Of a stretch of DNA of 8,231 bases, positions 1 to 8,231 are shown one piece after another (the stretch's first letter is position 1; every line of letters starts with the position of its first letter). The translations under genes and the position numbers were made by a program. The notes under the pieces were generated by a model. It had not been told where the DNA came from and ran no database searches. It was given only the letters and a program-made list of their open reading frames with translations. Source of the DNA: Pseudomonadota bacterium (GTDB taxonomy: Bacteria > Pseudomonadota > Gammaproteobacteria > Burkholderiales > Burkholderiaceae_E); assembly GCA_023389175.1 (NCBI GenBank), contig JAEWEW010000257.1, positions 1-8,231 of the forward strand, read 5' to 3'.

Positions 1-2277
1 GCGCTCGCCCGACTGGCGGCGGGCGGAGGCGCCGGGCTCGTCGTCGAGCCGCATCGACAGCCCGATGCGCTGCCGCTTCGGATCCACCTCCATCACCTTG
101 ACCCGCACAAGGTCGCCAGTGCGCACCACCTCCCGCGGATCGCGCACGAACCGGTTCGACAGCGCGGAGACATGGACCAGGCCGTCCTGGTGCACGCCGA
201 TGTCGACGAAGGCGCCGAAGTTGGCGACATTGGTCACCACGCCTTCCAGGACCATCCCGGGGACGAGGTCCGTCAGCTTCTCGACGCCCTCGCGGAAGGT
301 GGCGGTCCTGAACTCGGGACGCGGGTCGCGACCGGGCTTCTCCAGCTCCTGGAGGATGTCGCGCACGGTCGGCAGGCCGAAGCGCTCGTCGACATACTTC
401 TCCGGCCGCAGCCGCGCGATCACGTCCTGGCGTCCGATCACCTCGCGCACGTCCAGGGCGATGTCGGCAAGCATCCGCTTCACCAGCGGATAGGCCTCGG
501 GGTGGACGCCGGAGGCGTCCAGCGGATCGTCGCCGTCGTTCACCCGCAGAAAGCCCGCGGCCTGCTCGAAGGCGCGCTCGCCGAGGCGGCTCACCTCGAG
601 CAGCGCCTTGCGATTGCGGAAGGCGCCGTGGGCATCGCGGTGCCGCACGATGTTCTCCGCGAGCGACGGCGTGAGCCCCGCGATCCGCGCGAGCAGCTGC
701 GCGCTCGCCATGTTGAGGTCCACCCCGACGCCGTTCACGCAGTCCTCGACCACGGCATCGAGCTGCCGCGCGAGCCGCGTCTGGCTCACGTCATGCTGGT
801 ACTGGCCGACGCCGATCGCCTTCGGATCGATCTTGACCAGCTCGGCGAGCGGATCCTGCAGGCGGCGCGCGATCGAGACGGCGCCGCGCAGGCTCACGTC
901 CAGTGCCGGGAACTCGCGGGCGGCCAGCTCGGACGCGGAATAGACCGAGGCGCCCGCCTCCGACACCACCGCCCGGGTGAGGCGGCACTGCGGATGGCGC
1001 CTGGCCAGCTCGGCGACCAGCTTCTCGGTCTCACGCGAGGCGGTGCCGTTGCCGATCGCGACCAGCTCGACGCCGTGCCGCGCGGCGAGCGCGGCCAGCG
1101 TCGCGATCGCCCCGTCCCAGTCGTTGCGCGGCGCATGCGGATGGATGGTCGCGGTGTCCAGCAGCTTGCCGGTCGCATCCACCACCGCGACCTTCACGCC
1201 GGTGCGCAGTCCCGGGTCCAGCCCCATGGTGACCCGCCGCCCGGCCGGCGCCGCGAGCAGCAGGTCCTGGAGGTTGCGCCCGAAGACGCGGATCGCCTCC
1301 TCCTCGGCCCGCTCGCGCAGCGCGCCGACCAGCTCCGTCTCCATCTGCCAGGCGAGCTTCACTTGCCAGGTCCAGCGCACCGCCTGGCGCAGCCAGGCAT
1401 CGGCCGGCCGGCCGAGATCCTTCAGCCCGAAGTGCTCGGCGATCATCCGCTCGCAATGGCCGGGCGCGGCGCCCGCGCGGGCGCGACCGCCTGCCGCCGC
1501 GGCCGGCTCGGCATCCTCCTGCAGGTCCTCGGGCATGCGCAGGGCGAGCGTCAGGACTTCCTCCCGCCGTCCCCGCAGCAACGCGAGCGCGCGATGCGAC
1601 GGCACGTCCTTGATCGCCTCGCGGTAGTCGAAATAGTCCGCGAACTTGGCACCCGCCTCGGTCTTGCCCTCGGCGACGCGGGACACCAGGACGCCGCGCG
1701 CCTGCAGCGTCTCGCGCAGTCGGGCGAGCAGGTTGGCATCCTCGGCGAACCGATCCATCAGCACATGGCGCGCCCCCTCGAGCGCGGCCTTCGCGTCGGC
1801 GACGCCCGGATTGTCGCCGTCGGGCGTGGTGAACGGCGGCTTCAGGAAGGCGTGCGCCTCGGTCTCCGGGTCGCGCGTCGGGTCCGAGAGCAACAGGTCG
1901 GCCAGCGCCTCGAGCCCGGCCTCGCGCGCGAGCTGCGCCTTGGTGCGCCGCTTCACCTTGTACGGCGCATAGAGGTCCTCGAGCCTTTGCTTGCTGTCGG
2001 CCGCGTCGATCCGCGCCGCGAGCTCGGGCGTGAGCTTGCCCTGCGCCTCGATCGACTCCAGGATGGCGGTCCTGCGCGCATCCAGCTCGCGCAGGTAGCC
2101 GAGGCGATCGGCGAGGTCGCGCAGTTGCGTGTCGTCGAGTCCCTGCGTCGCTTCCTTGCGGTAGCGCGCGATGAAAGGGACGGTTGCGCCGCCGTCCAGC
2201 AGCGCGATGGTCGCCAGCGCCTGTTGCGGACGGATGGACAGCTCGCCGGCGAGCCGTTCGTGAAGCGGAGAGGGCAT
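1..2277 (-). CDS. tex: Tex/YhgF RNA-binding transcription accessory protein, 3' end cut by window edge
   Basis: Tex proteins are cytoplasmic nucleic-acid-binding factors linked to transcription and RNA metabolism; the exact biochemical role is still unsettled. The frame is open for 759 codons from ATG at 2277 to the left edge, against about 770-790 residues for the family, so only a short tail is missing. Domain order matches the family. The N-terminal helical region holds TVPFIARYRKE and LDDTQLRDL. A YqgF-like RNase H fold begins near residue 346 with MGLDPGLRTGVKVAVVD (351-367; Asp354 at the YqgF active-site position). The signature IDPKAIGVGQYQHDV follows at 483-497, then a helix-hairpin-helix region at about 519-579 and an S1 domain at about 675-741 (VLEGVVTNVANFGAFVDIGV). 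The start is chosen because ATG at 2277 gives the usual family N-terminus and no ATG, GTG or TTG lies in frame just upstream; the Shine-Dalgarno is weak. An Ala/Gly/Arg-rich stretch at about 255-274 looks like a linker insertion relative to E. coli Tex. I see no frameshift. The gene is divergent from the kinase operon, and no functional link is evident. Confidence 0.96.
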   Translation of the reverse strand, partial: MPSPLHERLAGELSIRPQQALATIALLDGGATVPFIARYRKEATQGLDDTQLRDLADRLGYLRELDARRTAILESIEAQGKLTPELAARIDAADSKQRLEDLYAPYKVKRRTKAQLAREAGLEALADLLLSDPTRDPETEAHAFLKPPFTTPDGDNPGVADAKAALEGARHVLMDRFAEDANLLARLRETLQARGVLVSRVAEGKTEAGAKFADYFDYREAIKDVPSHRALALLRGRREEVLTLALRMPEDLQEDAEPAAAAGGRARAGAAPGHCERMIAEHFGLKDLGRPADAWLRQAVRWTWQVKLAWQMETELVGALRERAEEEAIRVFGRNLQDLLLAAPAGRRVTMGLDPGLRTGVKVAVVDATGKLLDTATIHPHAPRNDWDGAIATLAALAARHGVELVAIGNGTASRETEKLVAELARRHPQCRLTRAVVSEAGASVYSASELAAREFPALDVSLRGAVSIARRLQDPLAELVKIDPKAIGVGQYQHDVSQTRLARQLDAVVEDCVNGVGVDLNMASAQLLARIAGLTPSLAENIVRHRDAHGAFRNRKALLEVSRLGERAFEQAAGFLRVNDGDDPLDASGVHPEAYPLVKRMLADIALDVREVIGRQDVIARLRPEKYVDERFGLPTVRDILQELEKPGRDPRPEFRTATFREGVEKLTDLVPGMVLEGVVTNVANFGAFVDIGVHQDGLVHVSALSNRFVRDPREVVRTGDLVRVKVMEVDPKRQRIGLSMRLDDEPGASARRQSGER

Positions 2278-2312
2278 GGGAATGCTGCAGATGCCGTGAT
2301 TCGAGGCGGCGG

Positions 2313-2318
2313 ATTGTA
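2313..2318 (-). promoter_or_regulatory. Candidate -10 element for tex
   Basis: Read on the minus strand this is TACAAT, five of six matches to TATAAT, in an otherwise GC-rich stretch. A transcript starting about seven bases downstream would have a leader of roughly 28 bases before the tex ATG. No good -35 hexamer is found 16-18 bases upstream, where the sequence is GC-rich. This is an inference from sequence alone. Confidence 0.35.
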
Positions 2319-2324
2319 AACGGG

Positions 2325-2341
2325 GCCGGGGCCACCCCGGC
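2325..2341. repeat. Perfect GC-rich inverted repeat in the divergent promoter region
   Basis: GCCGGGG and CCCCGGC form a perfect 7-base inverted repeat around a three-base spacer (CCA). It lies between the two candidate -10 elements and would overlap the upstream promoter regions of both genes. It has no T-run, so it is not a typical intrinsic terminator. It could be a protein-binding palindrome, a hairpin, or chance in GC-rich DNA. Confidence 0.45.
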
Positions 2342-2364
2342 GCACCGGGCGCTGGGTTCCTCTA

Positions 2365-2370
2365 TAGAAT
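2365..2370 (+). promoter_or_regulatory. Candidate -10 element for the kinase operon
   Basis: TAGAAT matches TATAAT at five of six positions and sits in the local A/T-rich patch TCTATAGAAT (2361-2370). Transcription starting about seven bases downstream would give a leader of about 27 bases that still includes the ribosome binding site at 2393. The -35 region (about 2342-2347) is a poor match to consensus, so a regulator or a non-housekeeping sigma factor could be involved. Inference only. Confidence 0.38.
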
Positions 2371-2392
2371 CGGCCGGTCCCGGCAACGACGC

Positions 2393-2398
2393 GGAGAA
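2393..2398 (+). promoter_or_regulatory. Ribosome binding site of the poly-HAMP kinase gene
   Basis: GGAGAA lies five bases before ATG at 2404, a good Shine-Dalgarno and spacing. It supports 2404 over the in-frame internal ATG at residue 16 (2449), which has no comparably placed purine-rich site. Confidence 0.7.
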
Positions 2399-2403
2399 CA
2401 ACC

Positions 2404-5400
2404 ATGCCACGAGCCCCCGTCGCGAGCGAGGCAGGCACCGGCGCCCCGATGCATTCCAAGGCGAGAGTCGCACGCGGGCATGCCCGCAACGGCCAGGGGC
2501 ACCTGCCGGTCGACGACGACGCCTTCCATCGCGAGCTGCTCGCGGGGCTGCATGCGTTGCGCGACGGCGACTTCGCGGCGCGCCTGTCGGCGGACGCCCG
2601 CGGCATCAAGGGACGCATCGCCGACGCGTTCAACGACGTGATCGCCGTGGCGCAGCGTCGCGTGGCGGAGACCGAACGCATCTGCCGTGTCGTCGGCAGG
2701 GAAGGGCGGCTCAAGCAGCGCATGCGGGTGCCCGGCACCCGGGGTGGCTGGGCGCACGAGATCAACGAGCTCAACACCCTGATCGACGACCTGGTCTGGC
2801 CGACGCTGGAGATCACCCGTGCGGTCGGCGCCATCGGCAAGGGCGACCTTGCGCAGTCGATGCTGCTGGAGGTCGACGGCCGACCGCTGCAGGGCGAGTT
2901 CCTGCGATCGGTGAACCTGGTCAACCGGATGATCGAGCAGCTCTCCCAGTTCACCTCCGAGGTGACGCGGGTGGCGCGAGAGGTGGGCATCGAGGGCAAG
3001 CTCGGCGGGCAGGCGCGGGTGCGCGAGACCTCCGGCGTGTGGCGCGAGCTGACCGACTCGGTCAACCAAATGGCGGCGAATCTCACCGCCCAGGTGCGCA
3101 ACATCGCGGAGGTGACGACGGCGGTCGCGCGCGGAGACCTCTCGCGCAAGATCACGGTTGACGTGAAGGGCGAGATCCTGGAGCTCAAGGACACCATCAA
3201 CACGATGGTGGACCAGCTGAACGGCTTCGCCTCCGAGGTGAGCCGGGTGGCGCGCGAGGTGGGCACCGAAGGCAAGCTCGGCGGCCAGGCCCAGGTGCCG
3301 GGCGTGGCCGGCACCTGGAAGGACCTCACCGACTCGGTCAACGTGATGGCGGCCAACCTGACCAACCAGGTCCGCGGCATCGTGAAGGTGGTGACCGCGG
3401 TGGCCAACGGCAACCTGCAGCCCAAGCTCACCGTCGAGGCGAAGGGCGAGGTCGCGGCGCTTGCCGAGACCATCAACAACATGACCGACACGCTCGCGAC
3501 CTTCGCGGAGCAGGTGACCAACGTCGCCCGCGAGGTGGGCGTGGAAGGGCGGCTCGGCGGGCAGGCCAACGTGCCGGGCGCGGCCGGCACCTGGAAGGAC
3601 CTCACCGGCAACGTGAACCTGCTCGCCGCCAACCTGACCAACCAGGTGCGGGCGATCGCCGAGGTCGCCACCGCGGTGACCAAGGGCGACCTGACCCGCT
3701 CCATCCAGGTGGACGCCCGCGGCGAGGTCGCGGAGCTGAAGAACAACATCAACACGATGATCGACAACCTGCGCGGCACCACGGAGCGTAACCAGGAGCA
3801 GGACTGGCTGAAGACCAACCTGGCGAAGTTCTCCGGCATGCTGCAGGGGCAGCGGGACCTGGTCACGGTCGGACGCACGCTGCTCTCGGAGCTCGCACCG
3901 CTGGTCAACGTGCAGCAGGGCGCCATCTACCAGGTGCATGCCGGCGAGGACGGCGGCGGCGGGGCGCGGCCGGCGCCGCGGCTGCGCCTGCTCGCCGGCT
4001 ATGCGCTGCCGGCGACCCAGGCGCGCACGCTCGAGCTCGGCGAAGGGCTGGTCGGCCAGTGCGCGCTCGAGCAGCGGCCGGTGCTGCTCGCCGACGTTCC
4101 GGTCCAGCACACCCGCATCCGGTCCAGCCTCGCCGACGCGCCGGCCGCGAACATCCTGGTGATGCCGCTGATCTTCGAGGGGCAGACCAAGGCGGTGCTG
4201 GAGCTCGCCTCGCTGCGGTCCTTCACCCAGATGCACCTCACCTTCCTCGAGCAGCTGACCCAGTCGATCGGCGTGGTGCTCAACACCATCGAGGCCACCA
4301 TGCGCACCGAGCACCTGCTGGAGCAGAGCCAGCAGCTCACCATCGAGCTGCAGACCCGCCAGACCCTGCTCGAGAGCACCAACAAGGAGCTGGCCTCCAA
4401 GGCGCAGCAGCTCGCCATGCAGAACGCGGAGGTGGAGCGCAAGAACAAGGAAGTGGAGCAGGCCCGCCATGCGCTGGAGGAGAAGGCCGCGGAGCTGGCC
4501 CTGACCTCCAAGTACAAGTCCGAGTTCCTGGCCAACATGTCCCACGAGCTGCGCACGCCGCTCAATTCCATCCTGATCCTGGGGCAGCAGCTCGCGGAGA
4601 ACAACACACGCAACCTGACCGCGCGGCAGGTGGAGTTCGCCCGCAACATCCACTCCGCGGGCACCGACCTCCTTGCCCTGATCAACGACATCCTCGACCT
4701 CTCCAAGATCGAGTCGGGCACGGTGACGGTCGATGCGCAGGACGTCACCTTCGTTGCGGTCCGGGACAGCGTGCAGCGCATGTTCGGCCACGTGGCCGAG
4801 TCGAAGGGGCTCGCGCTGCGGATCGAGATCGACGACGCGCTGCCGCCGTCCTTCGTCACCGACTTCAAGCGGCTGCAGCAGATCCTGAAGAACCTGCTCT
4901 CCAATGCCTTCAAGTTCACCGAGCGCGGGCAGGTGACGGTCGCGGTGCGGCGGATCGACGCCGACTGGATGCAGGCCGCCGGCTGGCCCCAGCCGGCGGC
5001 ACCGGGCGTGTCGTTCGCGGTGGGCGACACCGGCATCGGCATTCCCGCGGACAAGCAGAAGCTGGTGTTCGAGGCCTTCCAGCAGGCCGATGCCGGCACC
5101 AGCCGCAAGTACGGTGGCACCGGCCTCGGCCTCGCGATCAGTCGCGAGCTCGCGGCACTGCTCGGCGGCGAGATCCGCCTCTTCAGCACCACCGGCGAGG
5201 GCAGCACCTTCACGCTCTACCTGCCGCTCGCCTACCGCGGCCTGCCCAGCGTCGGTGCGCCGCCGCGGCTTGGCCTGCTGCAGCTCGAGCATGCGGCGAT
5301 GGCGCAGTCCGAGGGCGCAGAGACGGTTCCGGACGACCGGCAGATCGTCGTCGAGGGCGACCCGGTGATCCTGATCACGGACGACGACGCCGCGTATGCG

Positions 5401-6543
5401 CGGTTGCTGCTGGAGTCGGTGCGGCGGCAAGGCTTCCGCGGCATCGTCACGGGACGGGGCCAGTCGGCGATCGCGCTCGCGCGGGAACACCTGCCCACCG
5501 CGGTGATCGTGGACGTCTACCTCCCCGACATGCTCGGCTGGACCGTGCTCGCGAACCTCAAGCTGGATCCGGCGACCCGGCACATCCCGGTGCAGGTGCT
5601 CTACACCGGCGACCTGCCGCATGGACGCGTGACCCGTGGCGCCTTCGCCTGCGTGCCGCGGACCTCCGCCCCCGCGGAGATCGATGCGCTCGTCCAGCGG
5701 CTGGCGGAGTTCGCCACCCGGGCGAAGCGTCGCCTGCTGGTGGTCGATGACGACGCGGAGCGCCGGGAGGAAACCGTGGCGCTTCTCGGGCACGACGACA
5801 TCGAGCTGATCGTCGCGGCCAGCGGCACCGAGGCGCTCGACGCGGTGGCCGGCGGCACGCCCGAGGCATGCGTGATCGCCGACCGCCTGCCCGACATGGA
5901 CGGGGCCACTTTGATCGAGCGGCTGCGCGCGGTGCAGGCGCCGGATGCGTCGCAGCTGCCGCTGCCGGTCGTCGTCGTCGTCGACGAGGCGCCGGATCCG
6001 GAGTTGCGCGAGCGGCTGGGGCGCAGCCAGGCCAGGCTGGTGGTGCGCAACGACCGCTTCGAGGAATGGCTCTACGACGAGACCTCGCTCTTCCTGCATC
6101 GCGTGGTCGCGAGCCTGCCCGCCGCCGGCCGCGAGCTGCTCGCGCGGATCCGCGAGTCGAACGACCGGCTCGCCGGCGAGACGGTGCTGGTGGTCGACGA
6201 CGACGCCCGCAACATCTTCGCCCTCACCACGCTGCTGGAGAACCACCAGGTTAAGGTGCTGAGCGCGACCAACGGCAGCCGCGCGGTGGAGATCGTGAGC
6301 GCCGCGCCGGCGCTCGGCGCGGTGCTGATGGACATCATGATGCCCGGCATGGACGGCTACGAGACCATCCGCGAGATCCGCAGCCTGGCCGGGCGGGAAT
6401 CGCTGCCCATCCTCGCGCTCACCGCGAAGGCGATGAAGGGGGACCGGCAGAAGTGCCTGGAGGCAGGGGCATCGGACTACATCGCCAAGCCGGTCAACTC
6501 GGAGCAGCTGCTCTCGCTGCTGCGGGTCTGGCTCGGACGTTGA
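2404..6543 (+). CDS. Soluble poly-HAMP hybrid histidine kinase (HAMP array-GAF-HisKA-HATPase-REC-REC-REC)
   Basis: This 1379-residue sensor kinase should autophosphorylate on His714 and pass phosphate to its own receivers. Residues 42-84 form one HAMP-like unit, 85-182 a divergent pair, and 183-458 three tandem 92-residue double-HAMP repeats (VAREVG...GKLGGQA, then AVARGDL). A GAF domain spans about 482-630 and a coiled coil about 633-702. The HisKA H-box is FLANMSHELRTPLNS. The ATPase has the N-box around Asn834, DTGIGIP (875-881) and GGTGLGLAIS (904-913). Receiver 1 (about 987-1100) has acceptor Asp1037 and Thr1068, but Arg1086 at the usual Lys. Receiver 2 (about 1110-1230) keeps Asp1115/Asp1116 and Asp1160 but shows neither the Thr/Ser nor the Lys. 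Receiver 3 (about 1260-1379) is canonical: Asp1265/1266, Asp1310, Thr1340, Lys1362. No signal peptide or hydrophobic membrane helix is present, so it should be cytoplasmic. The HAMP array resembles fungal group III Nik1/Os-1 osmosensing kinases; related proteins are known in bacteria. The ligand is unknown. First gene of an operon with the next kinase. Confidence 0.95.
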   Translation: MPRAPVASEAGTGAPMHSKARVARGHARNGQGHLPVDDDAFHRELLAGLHALRDGDFAARLSADARGIKGRIADAFNDVIAVAQRRVAETERICRVVGREGRLKQRMRVPGTRGGWAHEINELNTLIDDLVWPTLEITRAVGAIGKGDLAQSMLLEVDGRPLQGEFLRSVNLVNRMIEQLSQFTSEVTRVAREVGIEGKLGGQARVRETSGVWRELTDSVNQMAANLTAQVRNIAEVTTAVARGDLSRKITVDVKGEILELKDTINTMVDQLNGFASEVSRVAREVGTEGKLGGQAQVPGVAGTWKDLTDSVNVMAANLTNQVRGIVKVVTAVANGNLQPKLTVEAKGEVAALAETINNMTDTLATFAEQVTNVAREVGVEGRLGGQANVPGAAGTWKDLTGNVNLLAANLTNQVRAIAEVATAVTKGDLTRSIQVDARGEVAELKNNINTMIDNLRGTTERNQEQDWLKTNLAKFSGMLQGQRDLVTVGRTLLSELAPLVNVQQGAIYQVHAGEDGGGGARPAPRLRLLAGYALPATQARTLELGEGLVGQCALEQRPVLLADVPVQHTRIRSSLADAPAANILVMPLIFEGQTKAVLELASLRSFTQMHLTFLEQLTQSIGVVLNTIEATMRTEHLLEQSQQLTIELQTRQTLLESTNKELASKAQQLAMQNAEVERKNKEVEQARHALEEKAAELALTSKYKSEFLANMSHELRTPLNSILILGQQLAENNTRNLTARQVEFARNIHSAGTDLLALINDILDLSKIESGTVTVDAQDVTFVAVRDSVQRMFGHVAESKGLALRIEIDDALPPSFVTDFKRLQQILKNLLSNAFKFTERGQVTVAVRRIDADWMQAAGWPQPAAPGVSFAVGDTGIGIPADKQKLVFEAFQQADAGTSRKYGGTGLGLAISRELAALLGGEIRLFSTTGEGSTFTLYLPLAYRGLPSVGAPPRLGLLQLEHAAMAQSEGAETVPDDRQIVVEGDPVILITDDDAAYARLLLESVRRQGFRGIVTGRGQSAIALAREHLPTAVIVDVYLPDMLGWTVLANLKLDPATRHIPVQVLYTGDLPHGRVTRGAFACVPRTSAPAEIDALVQRLAEFATRAKRRLLVVDDDAERREETVALLGHDDIELIVAASGTEALDAVAGGTPEACVIADRLPDMDGATLIERLRAVQAPDASQLPLPVVVVVDEAPDPELRERLGRSQARLVVRNDRFEEWLYDETSLFLHRVVASLPAAGRELLARIRESNDRLAGETVLVVDDDARNIFALTTLLENHQVKVLSATNGSRAVEIVSAAPALGAVLMDIMMPGMDGYETIREIRSLAGRESLPILALTAKAMKGDRQKCLEAGASDYIAKPVNSEQLLSLLRVWLGR
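2950..3777 (+). repeat. Three tandem 276-base coding repeats (92-residue double-HAMP units)
   Basis: Units lie at 2950-3225, 3226-3501 and 3502-3777 (residues 183-274, 275-366, 367-458). Each begins with F(T/A)(S/E)(E/Q)VT/S and holds two HAMP modules, one ending near AANLT and one near NT/NM. The repeats are also similar as DNA: units 2 and 3 share an exact 26-base run (3306-3331 and 3582-3607) and an exact 20-base run (3352-3371 and 3628-3647), both exactly 276 bases apart. This points to duplication or gene conversion, or strong constraint. A weaker copy precedes them at residues about 85-182. Confidence 0.9.
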
Positions 6544-6544
6544 A

Positions 6545-6552
6545 GGGGGAGG
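6545..6552 (+). promoter_or_regulatory. Strong Shine-Dalgarno deciding a GTG start
   Basis: GGGGGAGG sits four bases before GTG at 6557, in the 13-base gap after the stop codon of the upstream kinase. No ATG lies in the correct frame nearby; the ATG at 6561 is out of frame. The site therefore fixes GTG 6557 as the likely start. The tight gap, with no terminator, indicates cotranscription and possibly translational coupling. Confidence 0.75.
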
Positions 6553-6556
6553 CGAG

Positions 6557-8231
<1,675 letters not shown>

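Larger units (their letters stand above)
2278..2403. promoter_or_regulatory. Divergent intergenic region between tex and the kinase operon
   Basis: These 126 bases separate the two divergent start codons and must hold the promoters for both sides unless a promoter lies inside a gene. The stretch contains the only A/T-richer patches seen nearby (around 2313-2320 and 2361-2370), each with a plausible -10 hexamer, flanking a GC-rich inverted repeat. No convincing -35 hexamers are visible, which is common in GC-rich genomes and limits confidence. I recognise no riboswitch or named operator. Confidence 0.6.

Noticed and set aside
172..2319. A plus-strand open frame of 715 codons opposite tex
   Set aside because: It is antisense to a clear Tex gene, has a low-complexity His/Arg/Leu-rich translation and no domain signature, and its end extends into the intergenic gap only because no stop occurs.
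2325..2341. Intrinsic terminator at the GC hairpin
   Set aside because: There is no following T-run on either strand, and its place between divergent start codons does not suit a terminator.
3938..3981. Possible frameshift or sequencing error in the Gly-rich run of the GAF domain
   Set aside because: The GC-rich run (four Gly codons followed by Ala, Arg, Pro) is in a loop expected to vary, and the frame continues smoothly into conserved GAF sequence on both sides.
6544..6556. Terminator or separate promoter between the two kinase genes
   Set aside because: The 13-base gap consists mostly of the ribosome binding site and has no room for a hairpin or promoter elements, though a promoter inside the upstream gene cannot be excluded.

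Overview
The window comes from a very GC-rich bacterial chromosome (roughly 70% G+C by eye, with codon third positions almost all G or C). The tex product resembles proteobacterial (E. coli YhgF-type) Tex along its whole visible length, so a high-GC beta- or gammaproteobacterium is likely. I cannot name a genus. Coding density is very high: three genes fill the window apart from one divergent intergenic gap of 126 bases and a 13-base gap inside an operon. I see no rRNA, tRNA, CRISPR array, insertion sequence or phage remnant.

Left part (1-2277, minus strand): a tex gene encoding the Tex/YhgF RNA-binding transcription accessory protein. It is complete at its N-terminus and runs off the left edge just after the S1 domain, so only a short C-terminal tail is missing. 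Middle gap (2278-2403): a divergent promoter region with a candidate -10 element facing each way and a perfect GC-rich inverted repeat between them.

Right part (2404-8231, plus strand): two consecutive hybrid histidine kinase genes, 13 bases apart, almost certainly one operon. The first (1379 residues) is a soluble kinase with a long poly-HAMP array, a GAF domain, a coiled coil, HisKA/HATPase and three receiver domains. Its HAMP array closely resembles that of fungal group III (Nik1/Os-1) kinases. The second has the order REC - coiled coil - HisKA - HATPase - REC and runs off the right edge within its last receiver.

Together the two kinases carry five receiver domains and two autokinase cores. 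In the visible sequence there is no HPt domain, DNA-binding output or transmembrane segment. The likely picture is a cytoplasmic multi-step phosphorelay whose HPt or output partner is encoded downstream or elsewhere. Tex is probably a divergently transcribed housekeeping neighbour. The most interesting points are the tandem HAMP ruler, the graded loss of catalytic residues across the three receivers of the first kinase, and the tight pairing of two hybrid kinases. These are known domain families in a notable arrangement; I found no wholly new system.
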